Shown piece by piece: positions 1 through 12,021 of a stretch of 64,000 bases of DNA; within the stretch, counting starts at the first letter, position 1; each line of letters starts with the position of its first letter. Origin of the DNA: Branchiostoma lanceolatum (taxonomy: Eukaryota > Chordata > Leptocardii > Amphioxiformes > Branchiostomatidae). A program made the translations under genes and the position numbers. The DNA lies in assembly GCF_035083965.1 (NCBI RefSeq), contig NC_089738.1:2338259-2402258 (forward strand), written 5' to 3'. The notes beneath the pieces were generated by a model. The model saw only the letters and a list, made by a program, of their open reading frames with translations, was not told the origin of the DNA and ran no database searches.

Positions 1-274
1 ACCTGCTACCATAGGTGATTCAAAGACTACTAAAATATAGCACTGAATGCACCATGTAACAACAACGTACCGTGGTTTAACTGTGCTTAGTACACAGCTG
101 TTGTGTTCAACCAGATCTGAATGGGGGCTAACTTGTTCACTCGTCGGCCTTTTTTGTTTGACAGAATTCAGCAAATAAAGCCCTAATGTAATCAATGTGA
201 TAAGTCAAAACAATAAAAGTTGCAAGATATCGATAAATGTAAATTGTTCCCTATGTTGCACGATAATGCCTTAA
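1..274. other. AT-rich flank, nothing recognised
   Basis: AT-rich sequence left of the TTAA-bounded block. I see no open frame, RNA gene or repeat I can name. The final four bases (271-274) are the TTAA that flanks the next element. Confidence 0.5.
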
Positions 275-380
275 AGGAAAGCTACACAAAAAATTGAAAA
301 TGCTTGATATATTTCAAAGTCAAATTCTTACTTCAAGTTGTTATGTTTAGCCATACCTAGTATGGCTCAACATATTGTTT

Positions 381-3107
381 TTATGTTTAGCCATAAGTAT
401 GGCTAAACATATTGTTTTCTCTCATGTTTCTTCTTCTTCTTCTTCTTCTCCTGTCAAATCTTCAAATCGATTCATCTCTGTCATCTTTTGACCAAATGAC
501 CTGAAATTTGGTACAGAGGTAATGTAGGCAAAAACCAATGTGCGTTCTTTTCCTTGTTTTGATATTGACCTTGAAAGTGATTTTATTGAGGTTTTTAGGC
601 TATTTTTAGCATATCTTGGCCTCCTGCGCCCTGGTATTTCAACCGAATGACCTGAAATTTGCTGTATATGTGGCTTGAACAAATATTTAAAGGACTACAT
701 TCCCATTTTTGGCATACATATATTCAAAACGATTTATTTTGGGCTTTCTTGACAATATTTGCCACTTCTGTCACTTTCAATACTACATATGACCTACAGG
801 TCATTGACCCCGAGTGCCTTGCACCTGGCCAAGCTGGAAGTTTGCTTACGAGGAGGAAAGACCGGACATAAACATTTAACGTGATTATCGGGAAAACACC
901 ATGTTCCCTTAAACTCAGTGGTTAAATTGCAGTTTAGGAAATTTTATAACAGAAAACAAGTTAAATCAATGATTTTGTGAATGTTTATTCTAGCATTAGT
1001 TATTCCAGATATTTTCAAACTCCAAATTCTTCAACACAACACGGGAGATCGTTTCTCCTCAGACTGGCGCGACACTCCTGTCAAAATTGATTGATGATCT
1101 CTCTCTGCCGCCGACTTCATACATGATCAAAGGCGGGTGGTAGGCGGTGCGCGGGGCCGGGGAAACTTAAACATATAATGTAGCGAAGTGTTGCACAAGG
1201 AATTCTCACGCTGAGGGGTACATGAAATAATGCTTACAAAATAGACCTCTATGAATCGGGCTACATTCAGCAATGGTAGACGGATTCGGGGCATGCCGCG
1301 CAAAACACATGGTCTCACTGGGGACATGCGTTTTTGCGTTACTCTGGTACTAGTGACTATTATGTGCCGGGAATGTTTATCTATCGCACGCCTTGGAAGG
1401 AAGTTCAACCATGATAAATGGTCGGTCGTTGCGAAAATTTAGAATCCCATGCTGTTGATTTTCGTGATTGAATCTGTAAGAAAATATATTTTCATGTCGT
1501 TCATGTTTTTGGGATGGACGCCGGGACGGGGTGAATTTTTTCTATCATTTTCGTCCCGTTAGTAATGCAAATCGAATCGTGTTGCACAAGAGGCAAAACC
1601 CTAAAAACGTGGGTCTTGTGGAGTGTTTTGGAGCGGGAAAATGCCGGATATTAGCGGTGCCGAACAGTGTACATCGTCGCGCGCGGGTGACGCTCCGTCA
1701 AAACAAATCCGCTGGTGGTCTAGCGCGGCCACCGAAAATAGGCAGAAACACACAGGAGGACTTAGCACCTTCGTTTATGAGGGCAATTGTGAAAATCTTT
1801 TGTTACAAATTGTTCGAACATTGAAACATTTGGATAGATGGTTTGAAACTGTTCTAAATAAAGAGATTTTTGTGTAGTTACGTTCGAAATGTTTCCAACG
1901 TATGTGAAATAAGTTCAAACATGTTATAAGTTTCAATTCTAATTGTTTGAACACTTTAGAACTAGAGTCAATTCCATGTCACCGAGAGGGTTTTTAGATG
2001 ATATTGCTAATAAGTTTGAACAATTTTAGAGAAAAGACTATTTCAGTCAAAATAATTCCAGACCGTTCAAACAATAAGAAATTAAAGTTTGAACATGTTT
2101 GAACTCATCTATATATTTTGGAAATATTATGAAAGTATTTGCACAAATATCTCTTTATTTAGAACAGTTTTCAAAGATCTGTGTGATTGTTCTACTGTTG
2201 GAACATGTTCCAACATTTTGCATCATTCTCAAAATGGTAGATTTGGGTTATTGCCCCCATAAAAGTAGGTGCTAATCACGCTCTATTGTCTGCCTCTGTA
2301 TATTTTTAGATTTCACGTCTGGACACTGGCAACTCTTTTGTCTTTAGGTGTTTATGCATGGCACCTAGTCCTAATCCCCTATACTTTGAAGGGATGTGTG
2401 AATTGCCCTGTTCCCAGCCCACTGACCCAGTTATATCATATTTGTAGAATGTTGGAACATGTTCAAACAAATGATCAATCTATGTTGCAACAGTTTAGAA
2501 ACTAATACAAATAATGTGTTCAATGTTGGAAATTTGTTTAACCTGTTGGAACACGGCAGAAAATATTTAGAACATCAAATAAATGTTGGAAATTGTTCTT
2601 AACAGTTACTTATCTCACATAGATTGTTACAAAGGTTTTGTAAATGTTAGAACAAAAGGCAACAAACACCCTCTCGGTGATGTGGAATTGACTCTATTGT
2701 GACTTAGACATTCTTTTAATCAAAATAGTTCAAACACATTACAAATATTATATTAAAACCCTCTCGGTGACTTTGAATTGACTCAAATATGTTGTTTTTG
2801 GTCATTTCCTTCGTCTCCTGTAAAATCTTCATATGTATACTATGGAAAACTTCATTCTTCCCTGGGGTTGATCTTTTTTAATTCAATTTTGAACTGGGTT
2901 GATTATGCGCAAGAGTGTAATTTTCAGCGGATATTTTTCGACTGGTTTACATGGAAATGGCACGGAATATCCCATTCTTGCAAGGGGAGGATTCTTTAAT
3001 TATTTCTTTCAATTTTGAGCTGGAATGATTATGAAAAAGTCCATTTTTTGCATGGCGAGGAGTATGGCTAAACATGCTGTATTTGCTCACAAATGTTGCC
3101 TTTCTAG
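381..3107. repeat. Triplicated segment, copy 1 (longest)
   Basis: Copy 1 of a long direct repeat that starts with TTATGTTTAGCCATAAG. It carries a TA-type MITE at 1965-2694 that copy 2 lacks. Around 1077-1330 its sequence differs from copy 2, consistent with a replacement or gene-conversion tract. Short open frames here recur in the other copies but resemble no protein I know. Confidence 0.75.
1965..2694. mobile_element. TA-flanked MITE (Tc1/mariner-like target site)
   Basis: The ends are inverted repeats: GAGTCAATTCCATGTCACC on the left, and GAGTCAATTCCACATCACC as the reverse complement of the right end, both continuing into GAGAGGGT. TA flanks both sides (1963-1964, 2695-2696). Copy 2 of the surrounding repeat has the uninterrupted site, so insertion came after the duplication or was lost from copy 2. 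The inside is rich in variants of GTTCAAAC and GTTGGAAC and has no coding frame. A second, unpaired end of the same family occurs at about 2757-2784 and in the other repeat copies. Confidence 0.7.
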
Positions 3108-5205
3108 TTATGTTTAGCCATAAGTATGGCTAAACATATTGTTTTCTCTCATGTTTCTTCTTCTTCTTATTCTTCTTCTCCTGTCAAATCTTCAAATCGA
3201 TTCATCTCTGTCATTTTTTGACCAAATGACCTGAAATTTGGTACAGAGGTAATGTAGGCAAAAACCAATGTGCGTTCTTTTCCTTGTTTTGATATTGACC
3301 TTGAAAGTGATTTTATTGAGGTTTTTAGGCTATTTTTAGCATATCTTGGCCTCCTGCGCCCTGGTATTTCAACCGAATGACCTGAAATTTGCTGTATATG
3401 TGGCTTGAACAAATATCTAAAGGACTACATTCCCATTTTTGGCATACATATATTCAAAACGATTTATTTTGGGCTTTCTTGACAATATTTGCCACTTCTG
3501 TCACTTTCAATACTACATATGACCTACAGGTCATTGACCCCGAGTGCCTTGCACCTGGCCAAGCTGGAAGTTTGCTTACGAGGAGGAAAGACCGGACATA
3601 AACATTTAACGTGATTATCGGGAAAACACCATGTTCCCTTAAACTCAGTGGTTAAATTGCAGTTTAGGAAATTTTATAACAGAAAACAAGTTAAATCAAT
3701 GATTTTGTGAATGTTTATTCTAGCATTAGTTATTCCAGATATTTTCAAACTCCAAATTCTTCAACACAACACGGGAGATCGTTTCTCCTCAGACTGGCGC
3801 GACGTAGCGTCCACCACCAGGCCTTCCTACATGCCCTACGTACGGGCGTATGGATCGTAGAATTCGGCAAAAAAGGAATGATTAGGCCAGTAGAGTCAGT
3901 CCCCGGTAAGGTCAATGATTCGCCCCTTTGCGCTAGCTTGTAACGTTAAATGAATGTACCCTCTGGTGGCCAAACTTCACTGACAAACTTTCTCCCTATT
4001 ATCATCATGAGCTTGCGTTAGTCTGGTACTAGTGACTATTATGTGTTGGGAATGTTTATCTATCACACGCCTTGTAAGGAAGTTCAACCATGATAAATGG
4101 TCGGCCGTTGCGAAAATTTGGAATCCCATGCTGTTGATTTTCGTGATTGAATCTGTAAGAAAATACATTTTCATGTCGTTCATGTTTTTGGGACGGACGC
4201 CGGGATGGGGTGAATTTTTTCTATCATTTTCGTCCCGTTAGTAATGCAAATCGAATCGTGTTGCACAAGAGGCAAAACACTAAAAACGTGGGTCTTGTGG
4301 AGTGTTTTGGAGCGGGAAAATGCCGGATATTAGCGGTGCCGAACAGTGTACATCGTCGCGCGTGGGTGACGCTCCGTCAAAACAAATCCGCTGGTGGTCT
4401 AGCGCGGCCACCGAAAATAGGCAGAAACACACAGGAGGACTTAGCACCTTCGTTTATGAGGGCAATTGTGAAAAGCTTTTGTTACAAATTGTTCGAACAT
4501 TGAAACATTTGGATAGATGGTTTGAAACTGTTCTAAATAAAGAGATTTTTGTGTAGTTACGTTCGAAATGTTTCCAACGTATGTGAAATAAGTTCAAACA
4601 TGTTATAAGTTTCAATTCTAATTGTTTGAACACTTTAGAACTATTGTGACTTAGACATTCTTTTAATCAAAATAGTTCAAACATATTACAAATATTATAT
4701 TAAAACCCTCTCGGTGACTTGGAATTGACTCAAATATGTTGTTTTTGGTCATTTCCGTCGTCTCCTGTCAAATCTTCATATGTATACTATGGAAAACTTC
4801 ATTCTTCCCTGGGGTTGATCTTTTTTAATTCAATTTTGAACTGGGTTGATTATGCGCAAGAGTGTAATTCTCAGCGGATATTTTTCGACTGGTTTACACG
4901 GAATATCCCATTCTTGCAAGGGGAGGATTATTCAATTATTTCTTTCAATTTTGAGCTGGAATGATTATGAAAAAGTCCATTTTTTAGCAGAAGTGTATTT
5001 GTTAATCAATTAGTGGATATGGTTGTGGACTGGTCCATATTGTGTTGAGGTGCTACTGGAAGATTCAATTTTGGACTGGGGTGATTCATTTTTTTAGTGC
5101 AAGTATTTCAGAATGGTCCATTGTTATTTTGGGAGAGTCCATTTTTTGCATGGCGAGGAGTATGGCTAAACATGCTGTATTTGCTCGCAAATGTTGCCTT
5201 TCTAG
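3108..5205. repeat. Triplicated segment, copy 2
   Basis: Second direct copy, offset about 2.73 kb from copy 1 and nearly identical over long stretches. It lacks the 730-bp MITE of copy 1, so the sequence at 4642-4643 is the uninterrupted TA target site. Confidence 0.75.
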
Positions 5206-6980
5206 TTACTCATGTTTCTTCTCCTGTCAAATCTTCAAATTGATTCATCTCTGTCATTTTTTGACCAAATGACCTGAAATTTGGTACAGAGGTAATGTAG
5301 GCAAAAACCAATGTGCGTTCTTTACCTTTTTTTGATATTGACCTTGAAAGTGATTTTATTGAGGTTTTTAGGCTATTTTTAGCATATCTTGGCCTCCTGC
5401 GCCCTGGTATTTCAACCGAATGACCTGAAATTTGCTGTATATGTGGCTTGAACAAATATTTAAAGGACTACATTCCCATTTTTGGCATACATATATTCAA
5501 AACGATTTATTTTGGGCTTTCTTGACAATATTTGCCACTTCTGTCACTTTCAATACTACATATGACCTAAAGGTCATTGACCCCAAGTGCCTTGCACCTG
5601 GCCTTGCATGCCTGTGAGCCTTGCGACCACCTGATTGGTCAATTGGGTTAATCTAATTATTTTGCATTCCTGGCGCAGGTGTGCTAGTATTCATGCCAAA
5701 TATGGTATGGGAATTCCTAGGACAAGCACGCCGTTGTCTGTCTCGGACCAACACGCGTCTCCCGTGATGTGTAGCGTCCACCAGGCCTTCCTACATGTCC
5801 TACGTACGGGCGTATGGATCGTAGAATTTGGCAAAAAAGGAATGATTAGGCCAGTAGAGTCAGTCCCCGCTAAGGTCAATGATTCGCCCGTTTGCGCTAG
5901 CTTGTAACGTTAAATGAATGTACCCTCTGGTGGCTAAACTTCACTGACAAACTTTCTCCCTATTATCATCATTAGCTTGCGTTAGTCTGGTACTAGTGAC
6001 TATTATGTGCCGGGAATGTTTATCTATCGCACGCCTTAAAAGGAAGTTCGACCATGATAAATGGTCGGCCGTTGCGAAAATTTGGAATCCCATGCTGTTG
6101 ATTTTCGTGATTGAATCTGTAAGAAAATATATTTTTATGTCGTTCATGCGTTCATGTTTTTGGGACGGACGCCGGGATGGGGTGAATTTTTTCTATCATA
6201 ACATTTTCGTCCCGTTAGTAATGCAAATCGAATCGTGTTGCACACGAGGCAAAACACTAAAAACGTGGGTCTTGTGGAGTGTTTTGGAGCGGGAAAATGC
6301 CGGATATTAGCGGTGCCGAACAGTGTACATCGTCGCGCGCGGGTGACGCTCCGTCAAAACAAATCCGCTGGTGGTCTAGCGCGGCCACCGAAAATAGGCA
6401 GAAACACAAACATTTGGATTAATCAAACACATTTCTTTTAATCAAAATAGTTCAAACATATTACAAATATTATATTAAAACCCTCTCGGTGACTTGGAAT
6501 TGACTCAAATATGTTGTTTTTGGTCATTTCCTTCTTCTCCTGTCAAATCTTCATATGTATACTATGGAAAACTTCATTCTTCCCTGGGGTTGATCTCTTT
6601 TAATTCAATTTTGAACTGGGTTGATTATGCGCAAGAGTGTAATTTTCAGCGGATATTTTTCGACTGGTTTACATGGAAATAGCACGGAATATTCCATTCT
6701 TGCAAGGGGAGGATTCTTTAATTATTTTGAGCTGGAATGATTATGAAAAAGTCCATTTGTTAGCAGAAGTGTATTTGTTAATCAATAAGTGGATATGGTT
6801 GTGGACTGGTCCATATTGTGTTGAGGTGCTACTGGAAGACTCAATTTTGGACTGGGTGATTCATTTTTTTAGTGCAAGTATTTTAGAATGGTCCATTGTT
6901 ATTTTGGGAGAGTCCATTTTTTGCATGGCGAGGAGTATGGCTAAACATGCTGTATTTGCTCGCAAATGTTGCCTTTCTAG
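5206..6980. repeat. Triplicated segment, copy 3 (shortest)
   Basis: Third direct copy. It lacks the TTATGTTTAGCC lead-in and skips part of the middle: after the GC-rich block ending near 6408 it jumps to sequence matching about 4660 of copy 2. It ends where the palindromic MITE at 6981 begins. Confidence 0.7.
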
Positions 6981-7240
6981 TTTCACATAAGTCCGTCATA
7001 GTTCTGGGATTTTCCACAGTTTGCAACGTATGCCGTGCTGTCGCCTTCTCGCGTGATAATTGAATTATATGACGTCAGTGTTTCAAATTTTTCTCCTGAT
7101 GATCTAATTTTAGAACACTGACGTCATATAATACAATCATCAGGTGAAAAATTTGAAACACTGACGTCATGTAATTCAATTATCAGGTGAGAAGGCGTCA
7201 GCACGGCATAAGTTGCAAAGTATGACGGACTTATGTGAAA
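6981..7240. mobile_element. Palindromic MITE, 260 bp
   Basis: Nearly perfect foldback. It starts TTTCACATAAGTCCGTCATA and ends with the reverse complement of that sequence, and the arms run inward about 110 bases. The arms contain TGACGTCA-like cores. The left arm carries about 18 extra bases near 7001. There is no coding capacity. Confidence 0.75.
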
Positions 7241-7317
7241 CAACTTGAAGTAAGAATTTGAAATATATTAAGCATAACATAGAAGGATTTTCAGTTTGTT
7301 GTGTAGCTTTCCTTTAA

Positions 7318-7867
7318 AGGGGTCCTAAAGTCCAGAGGGGGGAGTTATTTTCCAATAGATGATAATTTTTGGAAGTAAAAATTGATATTTTTTACAGTAT
7401 ACGATTAAGTACACACTAGTTCCGTGCGCATCAAAAAGCATCCAGTATTCTACTAAATTCCCCAGGTGACCCTCTATTTTCTAATTAATTGAATTAAAAA
7501 ACCTCAGCCTATGGCTTAATACAATGTGCCTTACAAGGCCTGACAAAAGTTAGATTACAAAAAGAATGTCAGGGTGGTTAAGAAAAACCTTCTGGCTATG
7601 TGTACTTTTATATCTTCTCAACAATTGGCCTTCTTATTGTGCTTAACCACCCTCATTTATGCCAAAAATATTTACGATTAAAGATGTATGTTTACGCATA
7701 ATGCATGGGTAGGGTCTGCACGGGTTTAGTGAGTATCATATTATTTTACAAAACTCACCTTGTGCAATTTACCACAAGCAGAATTTTGTAAAAAGTCGTC
7801 TGATTATGTATTTATTGATACATAATCTAGTGGAAAATAACACCGCCTTCTGGAGTTTAGGACTCCT
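7318..7867. mobile_element. TTAA-flanked MITE, 550 bp
   Basis: Terminal inverted repeats of about 37 bases: AGGGGTCCTAAAGTCCAGAG on the left, AGGAGTCCTAAACTCCAGAA as the reverse complement of the right. TTAA lies at 7314-7317 and 7868-7871. It abuts the 7.04 kb element and shares its TTAA, as if one inserted at the edge of the other. Non-autonomous; piggyBac-type target choice is inferred from TTAA. Confidence 0.6.
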
Positions 7868-7916
7868 TTAACATTATACCCACGTATACTTTTTGCCTAG
7901 TCGGCGTATCAAGTAA

Positions 7917-8810
7917 CTAGGATTCCACGATTCCATACCTTCGTCGACTAATGTTAACCTTTTCGAGTGGCATATCATAAAATTGATACTAAAATTTAAT
8001 GTTTTCAATCTATTATGTAAAAGGGACCTAATTCGCATGAATTATGTCAGTTGACCATCATCTCTACCCAAATTGTTCAAAGTATATTAGCAAAGAAGAC
8101 TATTGTAGCATTCTCTCATAAATCATGTAAATGAGGCCCTCATTTGCATGACTCGTGTCTGATCATGTCCACATCAACTTAACTTCCAAATGCTGCAAGA
8201 ATGAAATCCCCATCATTTACCATTATGGAGTTAAAGTATTTTATCATTAATTATGCAGATTAGGTGGTCATTTGCATAATTGATATCTATCGATATTCCT
8301 CTCTTTCTCAGTTACATATGTGACGTGTTTGAGAGTCCTATAATGGAGTGCAGCGGATTTATAAAATTTCCTAATTAATTATGCAAATCATCGCCTTATT
8401 TGCATAACTTGTATTTGATCTAGTTAATCATCACTCAAGCTATCTACATATCAATCATCATGCATGACGATCCGTCAACCCCTTCTTGAGTTATTCCCTT
8501 TCAAAGTTTGAAACGAAATTGGCTCCTGCAGTTTCAAAAAAGCAGCTAGGTCACCCAAAACCTACACGACTTATCTTCCCTGTGGTGAGCTATCTGCCAC
8601 TCAAAAATCATGACCATACCATGTTCCGCTGCAGTACCATAGCAAGTAGCTAGGGGGCTTAAAATCTTATCATTTTGAGGTCTCAAGAAGACCTACCCGC
8701 ATACCAAGTATTAAGACAATCCATCCAGGCATTCTCGAGTTACAGCATACTGTTCACAGACGGACGGACACACACACCAATGCAAAACATAACCTTCCCG
8801 GTGAAGCTAA
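7917..8810 (-). mobile_element. Non-autonomous Helitron, CTTCGCC subfamily
   Basis: On the minus strand it starts near 8810 with a TTAGCTTCACCGGGAAGG-type 5' end and ends at 7917 with GTGGAATCCTAG, the family 3' end ...GGAACTCTAG. The 5' terminal motif recurs inverted just inside the 3' end (TACCTTCGTCG on the plus strand at 7936). The body has repeated ATTATGCAAAT / ATTTGCAT tracts typical of the other copies here. No coding capacity. Confidence 0.55.
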
Positions 8811-9858
8811 AAGTCAAAGTGCAAGTCACATATGACGGGTCAAAGATTAAGTATTACACGACGTGCATCAAGTTAAAACGTCCTGATGACGTGTAACATT
8901 AGCACAAAACGAGATTTACAGCAATTCAGGATATGATGCCCTTGCAGTAATCCAGCCAGAGCGAAATAAACCTGGCCTAAACTTTAGAAAGACAAGGGTA
9001 ATTTGTAAAGTACAGTCGAGACTATCAATTAGTAGGGCCTGCTAAACCTCCTTGCTTGTATTTATACAATTTAGTATCTACATCTGTCTTAATGAGTATC
9101 ATAGATATCATAACTATCCTTGTTAAAAGACATCTGACTTAAGATTCAAGGTTATTGACATTTCCGGCGTCTATTCAAATCCAGAGTTGCTGGTGTTTAA
9201 TGAGCTGTGAAACAAATTCCCCCTTTGACCCGTGGAACAACAAAGGAGAGGCGACAATGGCGATCAAAGGGCTGTACCAAAGTGGTTATAGGGGAGGGGT
9301 TCACAGGTTACTAACACGTAAGGTCGGGATTGATTATTATTCTAGTAGTCAGGTATTAAAAAAATGAGTCAACTTCCATTACGACATTTCTACTTTGCCC
9401 AGGTCTGGGGAAGGTTACATCATTATGCTTCCCACGTCAGTATCAAAACATTGACTGATTAGCATTTAGTCACAGAGCTACATTTACAAAGGACAGTGAA
9501 AGTGCTTTCTCGTAGTGTTTTACTAAAAAAAAAGGCTTCTTCAAACCAGCCATGAGGCCGAAGGTATGTTACTTGATCACTCGGTGCAGTTCAAGTGTCG
9601 CGTTAGCCTTTTATACCGACGGTCTGTCCACACCTCGGGATGTCTTTGTCTGGTTTGAAGTCTTGCGTACGTTACGATCGACAAATTATGTGAGTCTGTT
9701 CAGCCACGACGACATGACAGTCTTGACTTCGGGTGCGGAAAAGGCGGGAGTTGTGTCAACAGCTTCTTTTTTCCGTCTTACCAACGAGATTTCATCAAAC
9801 GCTAACATTCATGAATCCAGCCATGAAATGAATCCCATGCTTAGCGACAATTACAAAC
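8811..9858. other. No recognisable gene
   Basis: Unique-looking sequence between two Helitron ends. An open frame from 9552 runs into the Helitron terminus at 9859-9892, so its C-terminus is transposon end sequence. I do not call it a gene. Confidence 0.4.
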
Positions 9859-9892
9859 ACTACCGAAAGCATAACTTTCTTGGCGAAGGTAA
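9859..9892 (-). mobile_element. Helitron 5'-end fragment
   Basis: Contains GCATAACTTTCTTGGCGAAG followed by GTAA, matching the terminus of the Helitron copies ending at 24285 and 19527. The rest of the element is not evident to the left, so this is a truncated or decayed copy. Confidence 0.45.
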
Positions 9893-10154
9893 TTCGCTCA
9901 TAATTCTGTCACAAGGCACATGATAAGAAACACGTGTACTGTATCATTAATCACATACGTTATTAAGATACCCATGGCGGATGCCCTACCTTGTACTACA
10001 AGTTGCAGTACACTGACATGAGAAAATATCTGGTTTCGGTCCATTGTCACACTATTTTTTTTTACTTTATATGACATGCAGTCAACTGAAAGTACATTAT
10101 ACTTTTCGTGCTAAATTAGGCTCTGCAACTACTTATCATATGATTGAATAATCA

Positions 10155-10193
<39 letters not shown>

Positions 10194-11344
10194 AGTTGGT
10201 TGATCGATGGATAGATCGATTGATTGACGTGATATGCACATTACTCTGTGATGTAACACCCTGGCTAGAAAAAGCTCAAAATTGAACGATGACCCCCACC
10301 CCATCCCACCGTACGCTGAGCATTTTCCAACATCTACTCGACAGTTTAATGCCGCCTTATGACTGCCGATGATCTGATTCAATCCTAGAGGGGCGACTTG
10401 ATCTCAACAGCCGTCAGAAACCCAGTCACTATAAGGAAACAGCGTGGTTGTTGAAAAAAACACCCACCCCACACCAAACATACACACGGTTTCCTACATG
10501 ATCCTACAGCTGAAACAACGGGTACAGCTGAAACAACGTGTTCACTTACGTATCCATCGCTACCGCTACATCACGCACATGGAATGACGTAAAACAGTTT
10601 CCTACCTAGTCTTCACACCGTCTTGTTCCCCTTTCTGTAGCGATGCCACAAATAGTCCTGCTAGCCAGGCGATGTCGTCGGGAAATGGCACCGAAACCCG
10701 TTACTTCCTCCTCGCGTGACGTCCCCGAAACTGACGACGCGCCACGATTGGTCAGCGAAGGGTGTCGTCATGAAACAGCAACCGCGTGACTCGGGAGGGC
10801 GGGTATTTGAACTGGTATTTGTGTAAATATCGAAATTGTCGTCGAAAGCTAAAATAGGGATCAAAGTCTCAGTCACCGACTGTTGAATCAATACTTTTGA
10901 ATGAATCTAGAACGTTGTAGATTATTCACTCAACAATCGAGAGCAGGAATTTGTCAACAAAAGGCATCGGATTAATCTTGTTTATTGACAGTCCTATCAT
11001 TTACTTAGATGAATTATGGCGCTTTTGAATTAATCAGGCAAATCAGGGATTTAAATAAAGAATTGTTTTTTGTCATATGTTACCTGACCTGTATGTACCC
11101 CAGGTGGGGTTTGAAGAGAAAAAAGAATGACAAAGTAGAAAGCCCGACAAAAACGCATAAAACACGTCAAAAACCTACCGGAACCCATCCTCTGCTTAGA
11201 GAGTATAGATTTGGGGCTTGCTATGGTACTGAAGTGGAACTTCCGTTTTTGACATCTTGTGCCCTGGAGATGCCATGATTTTTAGTGGTAGGTAACTTTT
11301 GGGATCGGAGGGAGAGTAAGCCATGTAGGTTTGGGCACCCTAGC
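9893..11344. other. Intergenic; (TGAT)n microsatellite and a GC-rich block
   Basis: A tetranucleotide TGAT/TTGA microsatellite lies at about 10151-10192. At 10660-10800 there is a GC-rich stretch with an inverted CCAAT (ATTGG near 10747) and TGACG motifs. It could be a promoter, but I cannot attach a gene to it. Confidence 0.35.
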
Positions 11345-11432
11345 GGCCTTTTGGAACTGCATGAGCCGATTACGTTTCAAATTTTTAAAGGGAGAAACTC
11401 AGGAAGGGGCTGACGGATGGTCATGACATCTA

Positions 11433-11492
11433 GCCTGCGTCGGCACCTCCATTCCTCGGAGTCGTCAATCAGCGTTGCCACAGCAACGTTCG
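11433..11492 (-). pseudogene. Relic of the peptide-gene signal/R-rich exon
   Basis: On the minus strand these 60 bases read VAVATLIDDSEEWRCRRR, a diverged copy of the exon 2 part VVVATLIDDSEGWRRRRR of the two peptide genes nearby. There is no start codon or splice context, and copy B lacks it at the matching place. It suggests a third, mostly deleted paralogue, or a small templated insertion. Confidence 0.6.
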
Positions 11493-12021
11493 CTAGTATG
11501 AAGATAGCTTAAGTGACGATTGACAAATTCATATGCTAATTGTTAGCGCTATGTGGAAATATGGACTGTCGGTGCTGTTAATAATGTATTACTGTGCTGT
11601 TATAACATATGTAGATGAAATAAATCGATTCACAAGTTTTCATACAATAGAATTTATTGAATCAGCACTTTCAGTGCACAGAATGATGTATATCGGAGCA
11701 TGGTATTCTTGTAATTTATATACACACGTTGTTGATGTTGTGAGAAGGCGGATTCTGTTTTTATACACATTGTTTACCTTATCCGTTTGTATTCCGTATC
11801 TATATTATATTGAGTTCAATAACATTGCATGTTACGTAATTAGAAGTAATCCCTCAAAGTCTCTTGACAATGTAAATTCAGATACAGGCGACGACAAATT
11901 ATATTTTGGGTCTAAATCATTTGATTTTTTCGACATAACTATTTATCGTGACTCCTGCGGTTATGACGTCATTATCATTTGAAACTTGTGCTGTTCCGGT
12001 CATCCAGCATATCACTGAGAA
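11493..12021. other. 3' flank of peptide gene A
   Basis: AT-rich. Read on the minus strand it is the downstream region of peptide gene A, with a possible AATAAA polyadenylation signal at about 11653-11658 that copy B keeps. A 149-codon plus-strand frame at 11533-11982 is broken in copy B and reads like AT-rich non-coding DNA. Confidence 0.4.

Larger units (their letters stand above)
275..7313. mobile_element. 7.04 kb TTAA-flanked composite element with terminal inverted repeats
   Basis: The left end (275 onward, AGGAAAGCTACACAA...) and the reverse complement of the right end (7313 backward, AGGAAAGCTACACAA...) match for about 75 bases, with one indel of about 12 bases. TTAA lies immediately outside both ends (271-274 and 7314-7317), the target duplication expected of piggyBac-type elements. 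The inside is a segment repeated three times, plus a palindromic MITE next to the right terminal repeat. I see no transposase frame, so it would be non-autonomous. Alternatively two related short elements flank an unrelated local triplication. The shared termini favour one unit, but this is inference. Confidence 0.5.

Noticed and set aside
422-682. Minus-strand frame (MFKPHIQQISGHS...) repeated in all three copies of the 1-7 kb block
   Set aside because: Its repeated presence is due to the triplication. The poly-Glu end is a TTC microsatellite and it resembles no protein.
9552-9923. 123-codon frame
   Set aside because: Its end is Helitron terminal sequence; no homology or splice context.
10152-10382. 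Frame over the TGAT repeat
   Set aside because: Encodes a repeating Asn-Gln-Ser-Ile tract from a microsatellite.
11533-11982. 149-codon plus-strand frame
   Set aside because: Broken in the paralogous copy at 20009-20254, AT-rich composition, and lies in the 3' flank of the opposite-strand peptide gene.
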